Source: Rhodoferax potami (lineage in GTDB: Bacteria > Pseudomonadota > Gammaproteobacteria > Burkholderiales > Burkholderiaceae_C). Taken from it: a stretch of 64,000 bases of DNA. Position numbers and translations under genes: made by a program. Positions 6,767-15,277 of the stretch are shown one piece after another; position 1 is the first letter of the stretch, and every line of letters begins with the position of its first letter. Below the pieces are notes generated by a model. That model was given only the letters and a program-made list of their open reading frames with translations, did no database searches and was not told where the DNA came from. The DNA is taken from contig NZ_JAVBIK010000003.1 in assembly GCF_032193805.1 (NCBI RefSeq), positions 186,001 through 250,000 on the forward strand, in the 5' to 3' direction.

Positions 6767-8875
6767 ATGGAAAACGCTCTGTCATCCCTTCAGCGCTTCA
6801 TTGCTGTTGCTGCCCGTCGCGCCGACCTGGTGCTTGCGGTCATCCTCATGGCCGTGGTGTTCATGCTGGTTTTGCCATTACCCACTTTGCTGGTCGATGT
6901 GCTGGTGGCCATCAACATCGCGGTGTCGGCGCTGTTGCTGATGGTGGCGATGTACCTGCCCAGCCCGCTGGCATTCACATCGTTTCCTTCGGTGTTGCTG
7001 ATCACCACCCTGTTCCGTCTTGGGCTGTCGATCGCTACCACGCGTCTGATCCTGCTGCAGGCCGATGCGGGGCACATCATCGAGGCCTTTGGCAATTTCG
7101 TGGTAGGTGGGAATCTGGTGGTGGGACTGGTGGTGTTCCTTATTCTCACCATCGTGCAGTTCATCGTGATCACCAAGGGCGCCGAGCGGGTGGCAGAAGT
7201 GGCTGCGCGGTTTTCGCTAGACGCCATGCCCGGCAAGCAGATGTCCATCGACGCGGACATGCGTGCTGGCGCTATCGACATGAATGAAGCGAGGCGCCGC
7301 CGCACACGGCTGGAGAAAGAGAGCCAGCTTTACGGGGCCATGGATGGCGCCGTGAAGTTCGTGAAAGGAGACGCCATTGCCTCCATCATCATCGTCGTCG
7401 TGAACCTGGGAGGCGGGCTGCTGATCGGCACTATGCAGCGCGGCCTGTCGGCGAGCGAGGCCATGACGATCTACTCTGTGCTCACCATCGGCGAAGGACT
7501 GATCGCCCAGATTCCGGCGCTGCTGACTTCCATCACCGCCGGCATGATTGTGACGCGCGTGACCAGCGAGGACAGTGGGCGAAGCAACGTGGGCCGCGAC
7601 ATTGCGGAGCAGATACTGGCACAGCCCAATGCGCTGCTGGTGGCCGGCGCCATCATGCTGGGCTTTGCCCTGATCCCGGGCATGCCGGGCTCGGTGTTTA
7701 TGGTGCTGGCCCTATTCGCAGGCGGGGTCGGGTTTGTGTTGTTGCGCCGTGGACTGAATGGCGTGGCAACGCCTGCTGATCGAACCGCCGGTCCCACTGC
7801 GCGTGCGGGGGCATCCAAGGACCAGGGTGATGCCGAGGAGAAGTCAGCCGCTTCCTACACGCCCACCATGCCATTGGTGCTGGATCTGGCACACGAACTC
7901 GAGCAAACGCTTGACGCGAAGGTGCTGATCCCCGCGCTGCAGAAAGTGCGCGAAGACACTTATTTAGAGCTTGGCGTTCCACTGCCGGCTGTGCATCTTC
8001 GCTACAACAAGGGCCTGGCCCGCAACGCGTACCAGATCCTTGTACACGAGATTTCCGCTGCGCATGGGCTGTTGCGTCCTGGGCATCTGCTGGTGCGTGA
8101 GGCCCCGGAGAATCTGGAAGCCCTGGACATTCATATTGAGGAGGCTGCACCGTTTCTGCCCAACATTCCCACCCTATGGACGCCAGCGCAAGGGGCGGCC
8201 CAGCTGCGCGAATACGGCATCCAGTCACTGGACACGATGCAGATACTGGCGCACCACCTGCGGCTGACGCTCCAGCGCCATGCACGGGAGTTCATTGGCA
8301 TCCAAGAAGTACATTTCCTGGTGTCGCAGATGCAGGCGGACTATCCCGACCTCATCACTGAGCTGCACCGTGTGGTGCCCGGTCAGCGGATGGCCGACGT
8401 GCTGCAGCGGCTGGTGAGCGAAGGGGTTTCGGTGCGCAACCTGCGCGCCATCGCCGAAGCTTTGGTGGAGTGGGGCGCCAAGGAGCGTGATGTGGTGCTG
8501 CTGACGGAGCACTTGCGCACGGCGCTCAAGCGCCAAATTTCGCACCAGTTCGCCGACAAGCAACTGATGCTGGCCGCGTACCTGATCTCGCCGGAAGGCG
8601 AGGATGTCATCCGCAACGGTATCCGCCAGACCTCGATGGGGAGCTACCTGGCACTCGACGCAGCGGTGACTAGCGACATCGTGGACCGCATCCGAGCGAC
8701 GGTGGGCGACCTGTCCGCCATCAGCCACAAGCCCGTGATCCTGACCAGCATGGACATCCGGCGCTATGTGCGCAAGATGATCGAAGAAGAACTGTATGAA
8801 GTGGCGGTGCTGTCGTACCAGGAGTTGTCACCGGAAATTAGCGTGCAACCGCTCGCCCGCATTGAGTTCGGATAA
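6767..8875 (+). CDS. sctV: Export gate protein SctV (YscV/LcrD/PcrD, FHIPEP family)
   Basis: A 702-residue protein from the ATG at 6767 (MENALSSLQRF); YscV is 704. The N-terminal ~330 residues hold several transmembrane helices and the FHIPEP family signature (RFSLDAMPGKQMSIDADMRA). After a charged linker (~residues 340-370) follows the cytoplasmic domain that forms the nonameric ring docking chaperone-substrate complexes (EDTYLELGVPLPAVHLRY, LARIEFG at the end). It lies in the inner membrane at the centre of the export apparatus. No frame problem is seen. Confidence 0.97.
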   Translation: MENALSSLQRFIAVAARRADLVLAVILMAVVFMLVLPLPTLLVDVLVAINIAVSALLLMVAMYLPSPLAFTSFPSVLLITTLFRLGLSIATTRLILLQADAGHIIEAFGNFVVGGNLVVGLVVFLILTIVQFIVITKGAERVAEVAARFSLDAMPGKQMSIDADMRAGAIDMNEARRRRTRLEKESQLYGAMDGAVKFVKGDAIASIIIVVVNLGGGLLIGTMQRGLSASEAMTIYSVLTIGEGLIAQIPALLTSITAGMIVTRVTSEDSGRSNVGRDIAEQILAQPNALLVAGAIMLGFALIPGMPGSVFMVLALFAGGVGFVLLRRGLNGVATPADRTAGPTARAGASKDQGDAEEKSAASYTPTMPLVLDLAHELEQTLDAKVLIPALQKVREDTYLELGVPLPAVHLRYNKGLARNAYQILVHEISAAHGLLRPGHLLVREAPENLEALDIHIEEAAPFLPNIPTLWTPAQGAAQLREYGIQSLDTMQILAHHLRLTLQRHAREFIGIQEVHFLVSQMQADYPDLITELHRVVPGQRMADVLQRLVSEGVSVRNLRAIAEALVEWGAKERDVVLLTEHLRTALKRQISHQFADKQLMLAAYLISPEGEDVIRNGIRQTSMGSYLALDAAVTSDIVDRIRATVGDLSAISHKPVILTSMDIRRYVRKMIEEELYEVAVLSYQELSPEISVQPLARIEFG

Positions 8876-9913
8876 ATGCAGGAACACCGGCCCATGGAAG
8901 AAATGACTGGATCGATCGAGCTTCGGGTGCTGGCGGGCCTGCAGGCAGGTGCACGCCTGACCCTTACCGAGGGGCGGCATGTGCTGGGCAGCAGCGAGGC
9001 GTGCGACATCGTTCTGGTCGGCCCGCGTATCGATCCGCAGGCCATGGAGATCGTGTTGGAAGGGATGCAATTGCGTCTGAAGCCCGGCCAGCCGGGTTGT
9101 GGCATCGCCTCCGGTGACAGTTTGAGCGAGCCTTTTATGCTGGCACCGGGCGTTCCATTCCATATAGGCGATATCTGGTTGGTCGTTGACCATCAAAACC
9201 GTGCATGGCCGGAAAATCACTCGTGGTTGGTCCCGCCACAGGGTTTCATGATCCCGGATGTTTCTGTGATCGGTGGTGCGGAGGAAGAGCAAAGAGTGCT
9301 AGCGCCCAGCCCTTCCGTGCAGATGAACGCCCCCTCGAGAAGGAGGCTGTGGCTGATCGGGACGGGGGCGTCCGTCGTCTTGTGTGTTCTCGCAGGGCTG
9401 GGGTCGCAGGTCTGGATCAAATTTGGCCATGAATACTTTTCTAACATGCGAACGCTGTCTATGGAGTCTTTCTTTCATCCTCAGCTCGACCCTGCTTCGA
9501 GGTCTGTGAACCCTGATGCGAGCCCGTCTTTCGCGCCGCCGGTTGCTGCAGTGGAACCTCTGCTGAAGCCGCCCTCACAGGAGCTCCTTTTGTTGCCGCC
9601 TGCGGCTGCAGCGTCGATTGAATCCGTTCCCGATCGGCCGACTTTGGGGTTTCCCTTGAGAAACACTCACCACGCCTTAGCTCATGTGACCGATGTTCCG
9701 GAACAGCCAGACCGCAACACCACATCGGCGGAAGGTTTGGCCCGATTGCCCTTCGTGGTCCGGCAAGTGGCGTGTGGAAACCTGTCCAGCATCACCACCG
9801 AAAAGGGCATCAAGTTTTTCGAAGGTGCGAGTCAAATGGGCTACAAACTCGAAAGAGTATCTGCGAATCGGTTGCGACTGCGGGGGCGCTATGACGTCGA
9901 ATTACCATGCTGA
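8876..9913 (+). CDS. sctD: SctD-like inner-membrane ring protein with FHA domain (YscD/HrpQ family)
   Basis: A 345-residue protein starting on the base after the sctV stop. Residues ~10-105 look like the cytoplasmic FHA-type domain of SctD ([32 protein letters not shown]). One transmembrane helix lies at ~158-180 ([20 protein letters not shown]), followed by a proline-rich periplasmic linker and a short C-terminal domain ending in [14 protein letters not shown]. Canonical YscD is ~420 residues with three periplasmic ring domains, so this form is reduced, like HrpQ of Pseudomonas syringae (about 330). hrpQ also lies between hrcV and hrcN, which strengthens the call. SctD joins SctJ in the inner-membrane rings. 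Confidence 0.7.
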   Translation: MQEHRPMEEMTGSIELRVLAGLQAGARLTLTEGRHVLGSSEACDIVLVGPRIDPQAMEIVLEGMQLRLKPGQPGCGIASGDSLSEPFMLAPGVPFHIGDIWLVVDHQNRAWPENHSWLVPPQGFMIPDVSVIGGAEEEQRVLAPSPSVQMNAPSRRRLWLIGTGASVVLCVLAGLGSQVWIKFGHEYFSNMRTLSMESFFHPQLDPASRSVNPDASPSFAPPVAAVEPLLKPPSQELLLLPPAAAASIESVPDRPTLGFPLRNTHHALAHVTDVPEQPDRNTTSAEGLARLPFVVRQVACGNLSSITTEKGIKFFEGASQMGYKLERVSANRLRLRGRYDVELPC

Positions 9914-11271
9914 ATGGCTCCGATGCAGAACGGGTCCATGCGAATTCGCTCTTGCGAAAGCCTCTGGCATTTGCTGCGTCGCTCAATGACGCTCTGGAGA
10001 CGGCCTCAATCGTCAGTGTGCGCGGCCGCGTAAAGGAAGTGCTGGGTACAGTCATTCGTGCGACGGCCTCCAGCGCCCGCATCGGTGAGATGTGCGTGCT
10101 GCACACGCCTGGCGAGGTCTTTCGCCTGGAAGCGGAAGTCATCGGTTTCAGTGATGGTGACGCATTGCCGGCGCCCGTGGGCGACATGCGCGGCGTGTCG
10201 TCCAGCACAATTGTCATACCGGCTGGTCATGCCCACAAGGTGAGCGTGGGAATGGGTTTGCTGGGTCGGGTTGTCGATGGCTTCGGTCGCCCTTTAGACG
10301 GGGGAAGCCTGCCACAAGCAGAGGCCTTCTACCCCGTCTATGCTGATGCACCACACCCCTTACAGCGGCGCATGATTGACCGCCCGATGCACATGGGTGT
10401 ACGGGTGCTGGACGGCATGCTTGCCTGTGGTGAGGGGCAGCGCCTTGGCATATTTGCGGCCGCGGGCTGTGGTAAGAGCACGCTGATGGGCATGTTGGCG
10501 AAAAATGCCGAGGTGGATGTCACCGTGATTGCTTTGATCGGTGAGCGCGGTCGTGAGGTGCGTGAGTTTGTTGAGCGCGAACTCGGGGCTGAGGGGATGA
10601 AGCGCGCGGTCGTGGTGTGCAGCACCTCCGAAAAAGCCCCGATGGAGCGCTTGAAAGCGGGTTTCGTGGCCACCGCGATCGCCGAATACTTCCGCGACCG
10701 AGGCATGCGCGTGCTGCTGCTCATGGATTCGCTGACACGACTTGCAAGGGCGCAGCGCGAGATCGGCCTGATGGCTGGTGAGCCACCCACACGCCGAGGC
10801 TTTCCCCCATCGGTGTTTGCGATGTTGCCCCGTCTGCTGGAGCGCGCGGGCATGAACGAGCGTGGTTCTATCACCGCCATCTATACCGTGCTAGTGGAAG
10901 GCGACGACATGAACGAGCCGGTGGCGGATGAGAGCCGATCCATCCTGGACGGTCACATCGTGCTGTCGCGCAAGCTGGCGGCTGCGGGGCAATATCCAGC
11001 GGTGGATGTACTGGCCAGCGTGAGCCGTGTGATGAACTCGGTAATCAGCGAACACCACCGCCGTGGGGCGGAGGCCGTGCGTGCACTGATGGCCAAGCAT
11101 GACGAGGTCGAACTGCTGGTACGCCTGGGCGAGTACAAGCGGGGTTCCGACGCGCTGGCCGACCATGCCATTGATCGCATGGCCGACATCCGGGCGTTCC
11201 TGTGCCAGCGTCCTTCCGAGTACACCAGCGCCGCCGAAATGCTCAGGCAGCTGGGAGCGGCCGCAGCATGA
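9907..11271 (+). CDS. sctN: T3SS ATPase SctN (YscN/HrcN)
   Basis: A 454-residue ATPase of the F1-beta/FliI class. Visible motifs: Walker [10 protein letters not shown] (~residues 184-192), catalytic region [11 protein letters not shown] with the conserved Glu, and Walker [13 protein letters not shown]. The sequence [25 protein letters not shown] is cut short here as [14 protein letters not shown] and is typical of SctN. The hexamer unfolds substrates and strips chaperones at the base of the machine. The ATG overlaps the sctD end by 7 bases and the stop overlaps sctO by 4 bases, so the genes are translationally coupled. Confidence 0.97.
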   Translation: MLNGSDAERVHANSLLRKPLAFAASLNDALETASIVSVRGRVKEVLGTVIRATASSARIGEMCVLHTPGEVFRLEAEVIGFSDGDALPAPVGDMRGVSSSTIVIPAGHAHKVSVGMGLLGRVVDGFGRPLDGGSLPQAEAFYPVYADAPHPLQRRMIDRPMHMGVRVLDGMLACGEGQRLGIFAAAGCGKSTLMGMLAKNAEVDVTVIALIGERGREVREFVERELGAEGMKRAVVVCSTSEKAPMERLKAGFVATAIAEYFRDRGMRVLLLMDSLTRLARAQREIGLMAGEPPTRRGFPPSVFAMLPRLLERAGMNERGSITAIYTVLVEGDDMNEPVADESRSILDGHIVLSRKLAAAGQYPAVDVLASVSRVMNSVISEHHRRGAEAVRALMAKHDEVELLVRLGEYKRGSDALADHAIDRMADIRAFLCQRPSEYTSAAEMLRQLGAAAA

Positions 11272-11732
11272 AGAAACTCTTTGAAATCGACAAACTGCAT
11301 CGGCGTCGGCTGAGCACACGGGAGGCCGCGTTGAAGGACGCGCGCGCTGCGCAGACGCAATTCGAAACGGTGCTGCTTGAGCAACAACGTGCGGAGGTGC
11401 AAGCGCGTGAGCACGGGCTGCAGGTCAAACGCGACGTCGATGCGGTGTTGTTCGCGAGTGCGGTGAAACGCCCCGAAATTGGGCGCGCACAGCACCAACT
11501 GATTGCGGCCAAGGAAGCCGTGGTTGCAGCCAGGGAGGCTGTGGTTGCTGCCGAGATCGATGTGGCTGCGGCTACCCTGCGCACGCAAGAGGCTGTGCGG
11601 GCATGGCGTATGCAAGCCGCCCAGGTGGAGAAGTTCGACATCATCGTGCAACTCAAGCGCGAAGAGCGAAACGTTGAGTTGCTCTACCGCGAAGAGCTTG
11701 AGCTGGAAGACATTCCAAGGAGAAGAACATGA
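11268..11732 (+). CDS. sctO: Stalk protein SctO (YscO/FliJ-like)
   Basis: A 154-residue, almost entirely helical coiled-coil protein, the same length as YscO. It is rich in Ala, Glu, Gln and Arg, with heptad-like patterns ([40 protein letters not shown]). SctO/FliJ inserts into the centre of the ATPase ring like the gamma stalk and links it to SctV. The ATGA overlap with sctN and the position between SctN and SctP are standard. Sequence conservation in this family is low, so the call rests on length, coiled coil and position. Confidence 0.82.
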   Translation: MKKLFEIDKLHRRRLSTREAALKDARAAQTQFETVLLEQQRAEVQAREHGLQVKRDVDAVLFASAVKRPEIGRAQHQLIAAKEAVVAAREAVVAAEIDVAAATLRTQEAVRAWRMQAAQVEKFDIIVQLKREERNVELLYREELELEDIPRRRT

Positions 11733-12337
11733 AAGTTGAGGCGCAACGCACCGAGGCCCGCACCCAGCGAGCGCGCGAACTGCATCAGCGCGACGTCGCC
11801 GACGATGACAAGGCCCGCAGTTTCAAGAAGCAGCTGCAGCGCCGCCATGATGAAGAGATGCTGGCGCAGACCGCAATCGGCGGGGCCTTCGAGTTGATGG
11901 ACCTGCTGCGCCAGAGGGAGCCGGAACCTGCGCTGCAGGCGGCCGCCCCGATGATCTGTCAGGACAATGCTTTGCCCACGGACGCCTTGGCCCGCACCCT
12001 GCCCAGTGAGCCCGTGGTGGATGCGGACGCCGTTCAGGCACGGATGCAGGACAGCGTGCGTCTGGACACGCTGGCCCGTGCAGCAGTGGATGCTGGGCTG
12101 AAGGCCAGCATGACCCAAGGCAGCAGCGAATACCAGGTGGAGCTGGGTTCCACATTTTTTGTGCGCACGCGCTTGCGGGTGCGCACGGGCGACAACCATC
12201 GGCTCGAGGTGCGTTGCGAGAGCGACAGCGCTTCCGAGCGTGAATGGTTCGGCCGTAACCACGAGGCGCTCGTTGGACGCATATCTGGACTCACCGGGCG
12301 TGACGTGCAGCTGGACATTCAGGAGCCTTTGGTTTGA
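11729..12337 (+). CDS. sctP: Needle-length/substrate-switch protein SctP (YscP/HrpP-like, short)
   Basis: A 202-residue protein with a charged helical first half (RAREL, KKQLQRRHDEEML) and a C-terminal globular part (YQVELGSTFFVRTRLRVRTG, LEVRCESDS) resembling the substrate-specificity-switch domain of SctP/HrpP. YscP of Yersinia is over 450 residues because of its ruler repeats; this one is short like HrpP (about 190). The start overlaps sctO by 4 bases and the stop overlaps sctQ by 4. Function is inferred from position between SctO and SctQ plus the C-terminal pattern. Confidence 0.75.
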   Translation: MKVEAQRTEARTQRARELHQRDVADDDKARSFKKQLQRRHDEEMLAQTAIGGAFELMDLLRQREPEPALQAAAPMICQDNALPTDALARTLPSEPVVDADAVQARMQDSVRLDTLARAAVDAGLKASMTQGSSEYQVELGSTFFVRTRLRVRTGDNHRLEVRCESDSASEREWFGRNHEALVGRISGLTGRDVQLDIQEPLV

Positions 12338-13173
12338 CCACGCTGGATGCGCCGAACGACCTGGTGCCTGCTCCGCAGGATCGAGGCGGAAGGGCGTCTG
12401 TTGAGCATCGGTTGAACGTGCGCCGATTGAACGCGCGCGCGGTGGCCCTGGCCAATGCGCTTGGCGGGCAACCCCCATGGGGGCTAGACTGGTTCGGCGT
12501 GTCCGCACAGGTGCGCGTCGCCGGGGTGCAATGGGTCGACAAATCCGCGTCATGCCATTACGACCTGCTCGCCAGCATGCACTGGCGCGGGGTGGCAGGT
12601 TATCTCGGTCTGACCTACCTGGGGGCAGAAGCCGCGCTGGGCGGTCACCACGGTGTGGTGTTATGGGAGGCCCTGCCGCCCGCGGTGGCGTTGGCCTTGT
12701 TGCAGGACGCTACAGACCGTTTGAGCAAGGCGCCTGCGAATACACACCTCGGGCCTGTCCGGTTTCAGGCGATGCAAGACGCTCGGGCGCTCGCTGGGCC
12801 TCTGTTCGCGGTGAGGTTGAGCGTCACGCTCGAAGACGGTGGCGAGGTGAACTGTCTCGATTGGCTGGTGAACGCCGACGGAGTCGACCCGGGAAACTTC
12901 TCTCCGCTGAGTGTTTCACCGGCGCGCAATGAGATGACGTGGAGCCAACTGGCGAAGTGGGGGGGCTGCCAGTGCCGGTTGCATTTGAACTTGGTTGGGT
13001 GGATCTTCCACTCAGCGAGCTACGGGACCTCAGGAATGAGGACGTTTTGCTGCCTGATTGCTGGTGGGCGCAGAAGGCGAAAAGCCGCGTCAGTGTGCGT
13101 GTGGGGTCACATGGGGGCTCTCGCTTGGGCTACGAAGGTGTACTCGACGAAGAGAACCAACACATTAGGGTGA
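12334..13173 (+). CDS. sctQ: SctQ (YscQ/HrcQ) N-terminal part, frame broken at a G7 tract
   Basis: The first ~205 residues match the N-terminal half of a cytoplasmic-ring SctQ protein (HLRL-like start RLNVRRLNARAVALANALGG, then ...TWSQLAKWG). At the run of seven G (12959-12965) this frame leaves the family and continues as unrelated sequence (CQCRLHLNLVGW...) to a stop at 13173. The true continuation (LPVPVAFELGWVDLPLSELR) is in the -1 frame. Eight G, or a -1 slip on TGG GGG GGC, would give one 399-residue SctQ. The Hrp system of P. syringae has SctQ naturally divided into HrcQA and HrcQB, so a split product is not necessarily dead. Confidence 0.8.
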   Translation: MTTLDAPNDLVPAPQDRGGRASVEHRLNVRRLNARAVALANALGGQPPWGLDWFGVSAQVRVAGVQWVDKSASCHYDLLASMHWRGVAGYLGLTYLGAEAALGGHHGVVLWEALPPAVALALLQDATDRLSKAPANTHLGPVRFQAMQDARALAGPLFAVRLSVTLEDGGEVNCLDWLVNADGVDPGNFSPLSVSPARNEMTWSQLAKWGGCQCRLHLNLVGWIFHSASYGTSGMRTFCCLIAGGRRRRKAASVCVWGHMGALAWATKVYSTKRTNTLG

Positions 13174-13532
13174 AAGGACTGCAAAAAATGGAACAGAATC
13201 TACCGGAAGAGACATTCAGTGGGGGCGGACTCAGCGATGAAAATGATCTGGACGTCAATCCAGCGACAGGTGGTGCCCCCGGTGCCGGGTCATGGAATGT
13301 AGGTGAATTTGGTGACCTGCCGGTGCGCCTCACTTTCGATCTGGGCGAGCACAGCCTCACGCTGCAGGAACTCACCACCATCAGCGCCGGCTATGTGTTC
13401 GACCTGGGGCTTTCGCCACAGGGCAGCGTGAACTTGCGGGTGAACGGGCTGCGCGTGGGCGAAGGGGAAATTGTCGAGATCGACGGACGCATCGGGGTTG
13501 CCGTGACGCGAATCGTTCCGCCCCGCGTATGA
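12939..13532 (+). CDS. sctQ: SctQ C-terminal part with two SpoA domains (HrcQB-like)
   Basis: This frame contains the C-terminal half of SctQ: a first SpoA-type domain (GLPVPVAFELGWVDLPLSEL) and, after a Gly/Pro/Asn linker, a second one (LPVRLTFDLGEHSLTLQEL, then VDIDG-like EIVEIDGRIGVAVTRI). The ATG at 12939 lies inside the upstream half and has no clear ribosome-binding site, so it probably marks only the frame. Synthesis may come from frameshifting at 12959-12965 or from the internal start at 13188. The stop overlaps sctR by 4 bases. SctQ and its short C-terminal form together build the sorting platform that recruits substrates. Confidence 0.8.
   Translation: MEPTGEVGGLPVPVAFELGWVDLPLSELRDLRNEDVLLPDCWWAQKAKSRVSVRVGSHGGSRLGYEGVLDEENQHIRVKGLQKMEQNLPEETFSGGGLSDENDLDVNPATGGAPGAGSWNVGEFGDLPVRLTFDLGEHSLTLQELTTISAGYVFDLGLSPQGSVNLRVNGLRVGEGEIVEIDGRIGVAVTRIVPPRV
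13173..13190 (+). promoter_or_regulatory. Internal ribosome-binding site and ATG for a short SctQ-C product
   Basis: AAAGGA at 13173-13178 stands nine bases before an in-frame ATG at 13188. Starting there gives a 114-residue protein (13188-13532) holding the second SpoA domain. YscQ, SpaO and SsaQ are known to produce such a C-terminal fragment from an internal start, and it is a structural partner of the full protein. The site is independent of the upstream frame break, so SctQ-C should be made whatever the length of the G tract. Confidence 0.65.
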
Positions 13533-14176
13533 ACGGCTCTGATCCGCTATCGCTCGTCGTCCTAGTGGCGATGCTGTCAGTTGTGCCGCTGCTGATGGTG
13601 GTGGGCACAGCGTTCCTGAAGATCTCCACAGTCATGCTGCTGGTGCGCAATGCACTGGGCGTGCAGCAGGTACCACCCAATGTGGCGCTGTATGGGCTGT
13701 CGCTGATTCTCACCCTCTACGTAATGGCGCCTGTCGTGCAAGACACTGCCGACCGGCTGCGCAGCGAGAAAGCGCCGCTGGCCAACATCGGGGCCATGAT
13801 CAGAGCGGCAGACGTCGGCTCGGAGCCGATGCGTCAGTTCCTGGTTAAATTCAGCAAGCCCGACCAGCGGGCCTTCTTCCTGCAGGCCACGCAGAAGATG
13901 TGGCCGCCCGGGCAGGCCGCGCGCGTGCGCGATACTGATTTCCTGATCCTGCTGCCAGCCTTCGTCGTGGGGGAACTCACTTCGGCGTTCGAGATAGGCT
14001 TTCTGCTGTACCTGCCGTTCGTGGTGATCGACCTGATCGTCTCCAACGTGCTGTTGGCGCTGGGCATGATGATGGTGTCGCCTTCTACAATCTCGCTGCC
14101 GCTCAAGCTCTTCCTGTTTGTCATGGTGGACGGCTGGACGCGTCTGCTGCATGGACTGGTGCTGTCGTATGCCTAG
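13529..14176 (+). CDS. sctR: Export apparatus protein SctR (YscR/HrcR)
   Basis: A 215-residue membrane protein (YscR 217) with four hydrophobic segments. Family-typical pieces: VPLLMVVGTAFLKISTVM, LVRNALGVQQVPPN, PAFVVGELTSAFEIGFL and VSPSTISLPLKLFLF. Five SctR subunits form the core of the export gate with SctS and SctT. The ATG overlaps the sctQ stop by 4 bases. Confidence 0.97.
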   Translation: MNGSDPLSLVVLVAMLSVVPLLMVVGTAFLKISTVMLLVRNALGVQQVPPNVALYGLSLILTLYVMAPVVQDTADRLRSEKAPLANIGAMIRAADVGSEPMRQFLVKFSKPDQRAFFLQATQKMWPPGQAARVRDTDFLILLPAFVVGELTSAFEIGFLLYLPFVVIDLIVSNVLLALGMMMVSPSTISLPLKLFLFVMVDGWTRLLHGLVLSYA

Positions 14177-14212
14177 GCTCGCCTTCATCGCCGCAATAGC
14201 CGCGGAGGCCAC

Positions 14213-14485
14213 ATGATCCAAGCTGCTGACTTGGTTGCCCTCGCCGTCAAGGGGCTCTACCTCAGTCTGGTGTTGTCGATGCCGATGGTGGCCGCCGCCG
14301 CCATCGTTGGCACCCTGATGGCAGTGATTCAGGCCCTGACACAGATCCAAGAGCAGACCTTGGGCTATGCAGTGAAGCTGATTGCCACCGCCGTGGCGCT
14401 TGCGCTCACGCTGAACTGGATCGGCAGTGAACTCCTGCAGTACACGCGCCAGTTGTTCGACCTTATCCCGGTCATAGGAAGGTAG
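14213..14485 (+). CDS. sctS: Export apparatus protein SctS (YscS/HrcS)
   Basis: A 90-residue protein with two hydrophobic helices (LVLSMPMVAAAAIVGTLMAV and LIATAVALALTLNW) joined by QALTQIQEQTLGYAVK, the SctS/FliQ signature; YscS is 88 residues. A GGAGG site precedes the ATG. It wraps around the SctR-SctT core of the gate. Confidence 0.96.
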   Translation: MIQAADLVALAVKGLYLSLVLSMPMVAAAAIVGTLMAVIQALTQIQEQTLGYAVKLIATAVALALTLNWIGSELLQYTRQLFDLIPVIGR

Positions 14486-14491
14486 GGCTGT

Positions 14492-15277
14492 ATGCTGGGC
14501 ATGCAAGAGGTACAAGGGGCCGTTCTCGGGCTGATGCTTGGCATGGCCCGCCTCGTGGCGCTGCTGTCCCTGTTGCCCTACTACTCCAAACAGGCCAGCT
14601 CAGCGCTGATGCGCGTGGCAATCGCCATGGCGTTCACCTTTCCGGCGCTGCCCATGCTCATGTCGCAGTACAGCCAGAACATTTCAGCCGACACCCTCTT
14701 TCTCGGGCTGTTTTTCAAGGAAGTCTTCATCGGCTTATGCATAGGCTGGGCCATTGCACTGCCGTTCTGGGCGGCGGAGGCGATCGGCTTCATCATCTCC
14801 AACCAATACGGCGCCACCGTGGGCAACTCGACCGATGCGATCACGGGCAACGAGACGTCGCCCCTGGGCGTTATCCTGCTGCAGCTGTATCTGGTGCTGT
14901 TCCTGTTGCACGGCGGCGCTAACGCGGTGCTGGATACATATTACGCGAGCTACACCGTGTGGCCGCTGGCGGCGACCTGGCCCACGCTGGACGCTGGCTT
15001 TCCGGAGCACTGGCTGAAGCTGTTCGACGCAATGATGCGCCTGTCGGTGATGCTGGCTGCGCCCGCGATGATCGCCATGTTGCTGGCCGAAATTGGCCTG
15101 GCCATCGTCAGCATGTTTGCGCCGCAGTTGCCGGTGTTCTTTCTTGCGATGCCCGTGAAAGCCTGTATTGCGCTGTTCGTGCTGACGCTGTACCTCGCCA
15201 CGCTCATGGGGTACCTCGGCGACCATGCGCGCGCAATGGCGGTGATTCTTCCCGATCTCGGCAGGCTGGCGCGGTGA
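14492..15277 (+). CDS. sctT: Export apparatus protein SctT (YscT/HrcT)
   Basis: A 261-residue multi-pass membrane protein (YscT 261) of the SctT/FliR family; visible pieces are LGLFFKEVFIGLCIGWAIAL, FWAAEAIGFIISNQYGATVG and LLLQLYLVLFLLHGG-like ILLQLYLVLFLLHGG. One copy sits on the SctR5 ring. The stop codon overlaps the GTG start of sctU (GTGA). Confidence 0.97.
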   Translation: MLGMQEVQGAVLGLMLGMARLVALLSLLPYYSKQASSALMRVAIAMAFTFPALPMLMSQYSQNISADTLFLGLFFKEVFIGLCIGWAIALPFWAAEAIGFIISNQYGATVGNSTDAITGNETSPLGVILLQLYLVLFLLHGGANAVLDTYYASYTVWPLAATWPTLDAGFPEHWLKLFDAMMRLSVMLAAPAMIAMLLAEIGLAIVSMFAPQLPVFFLAMPVKACIALFVLTLYLATLMGYLGDHARAMAVILPDLGRLAR

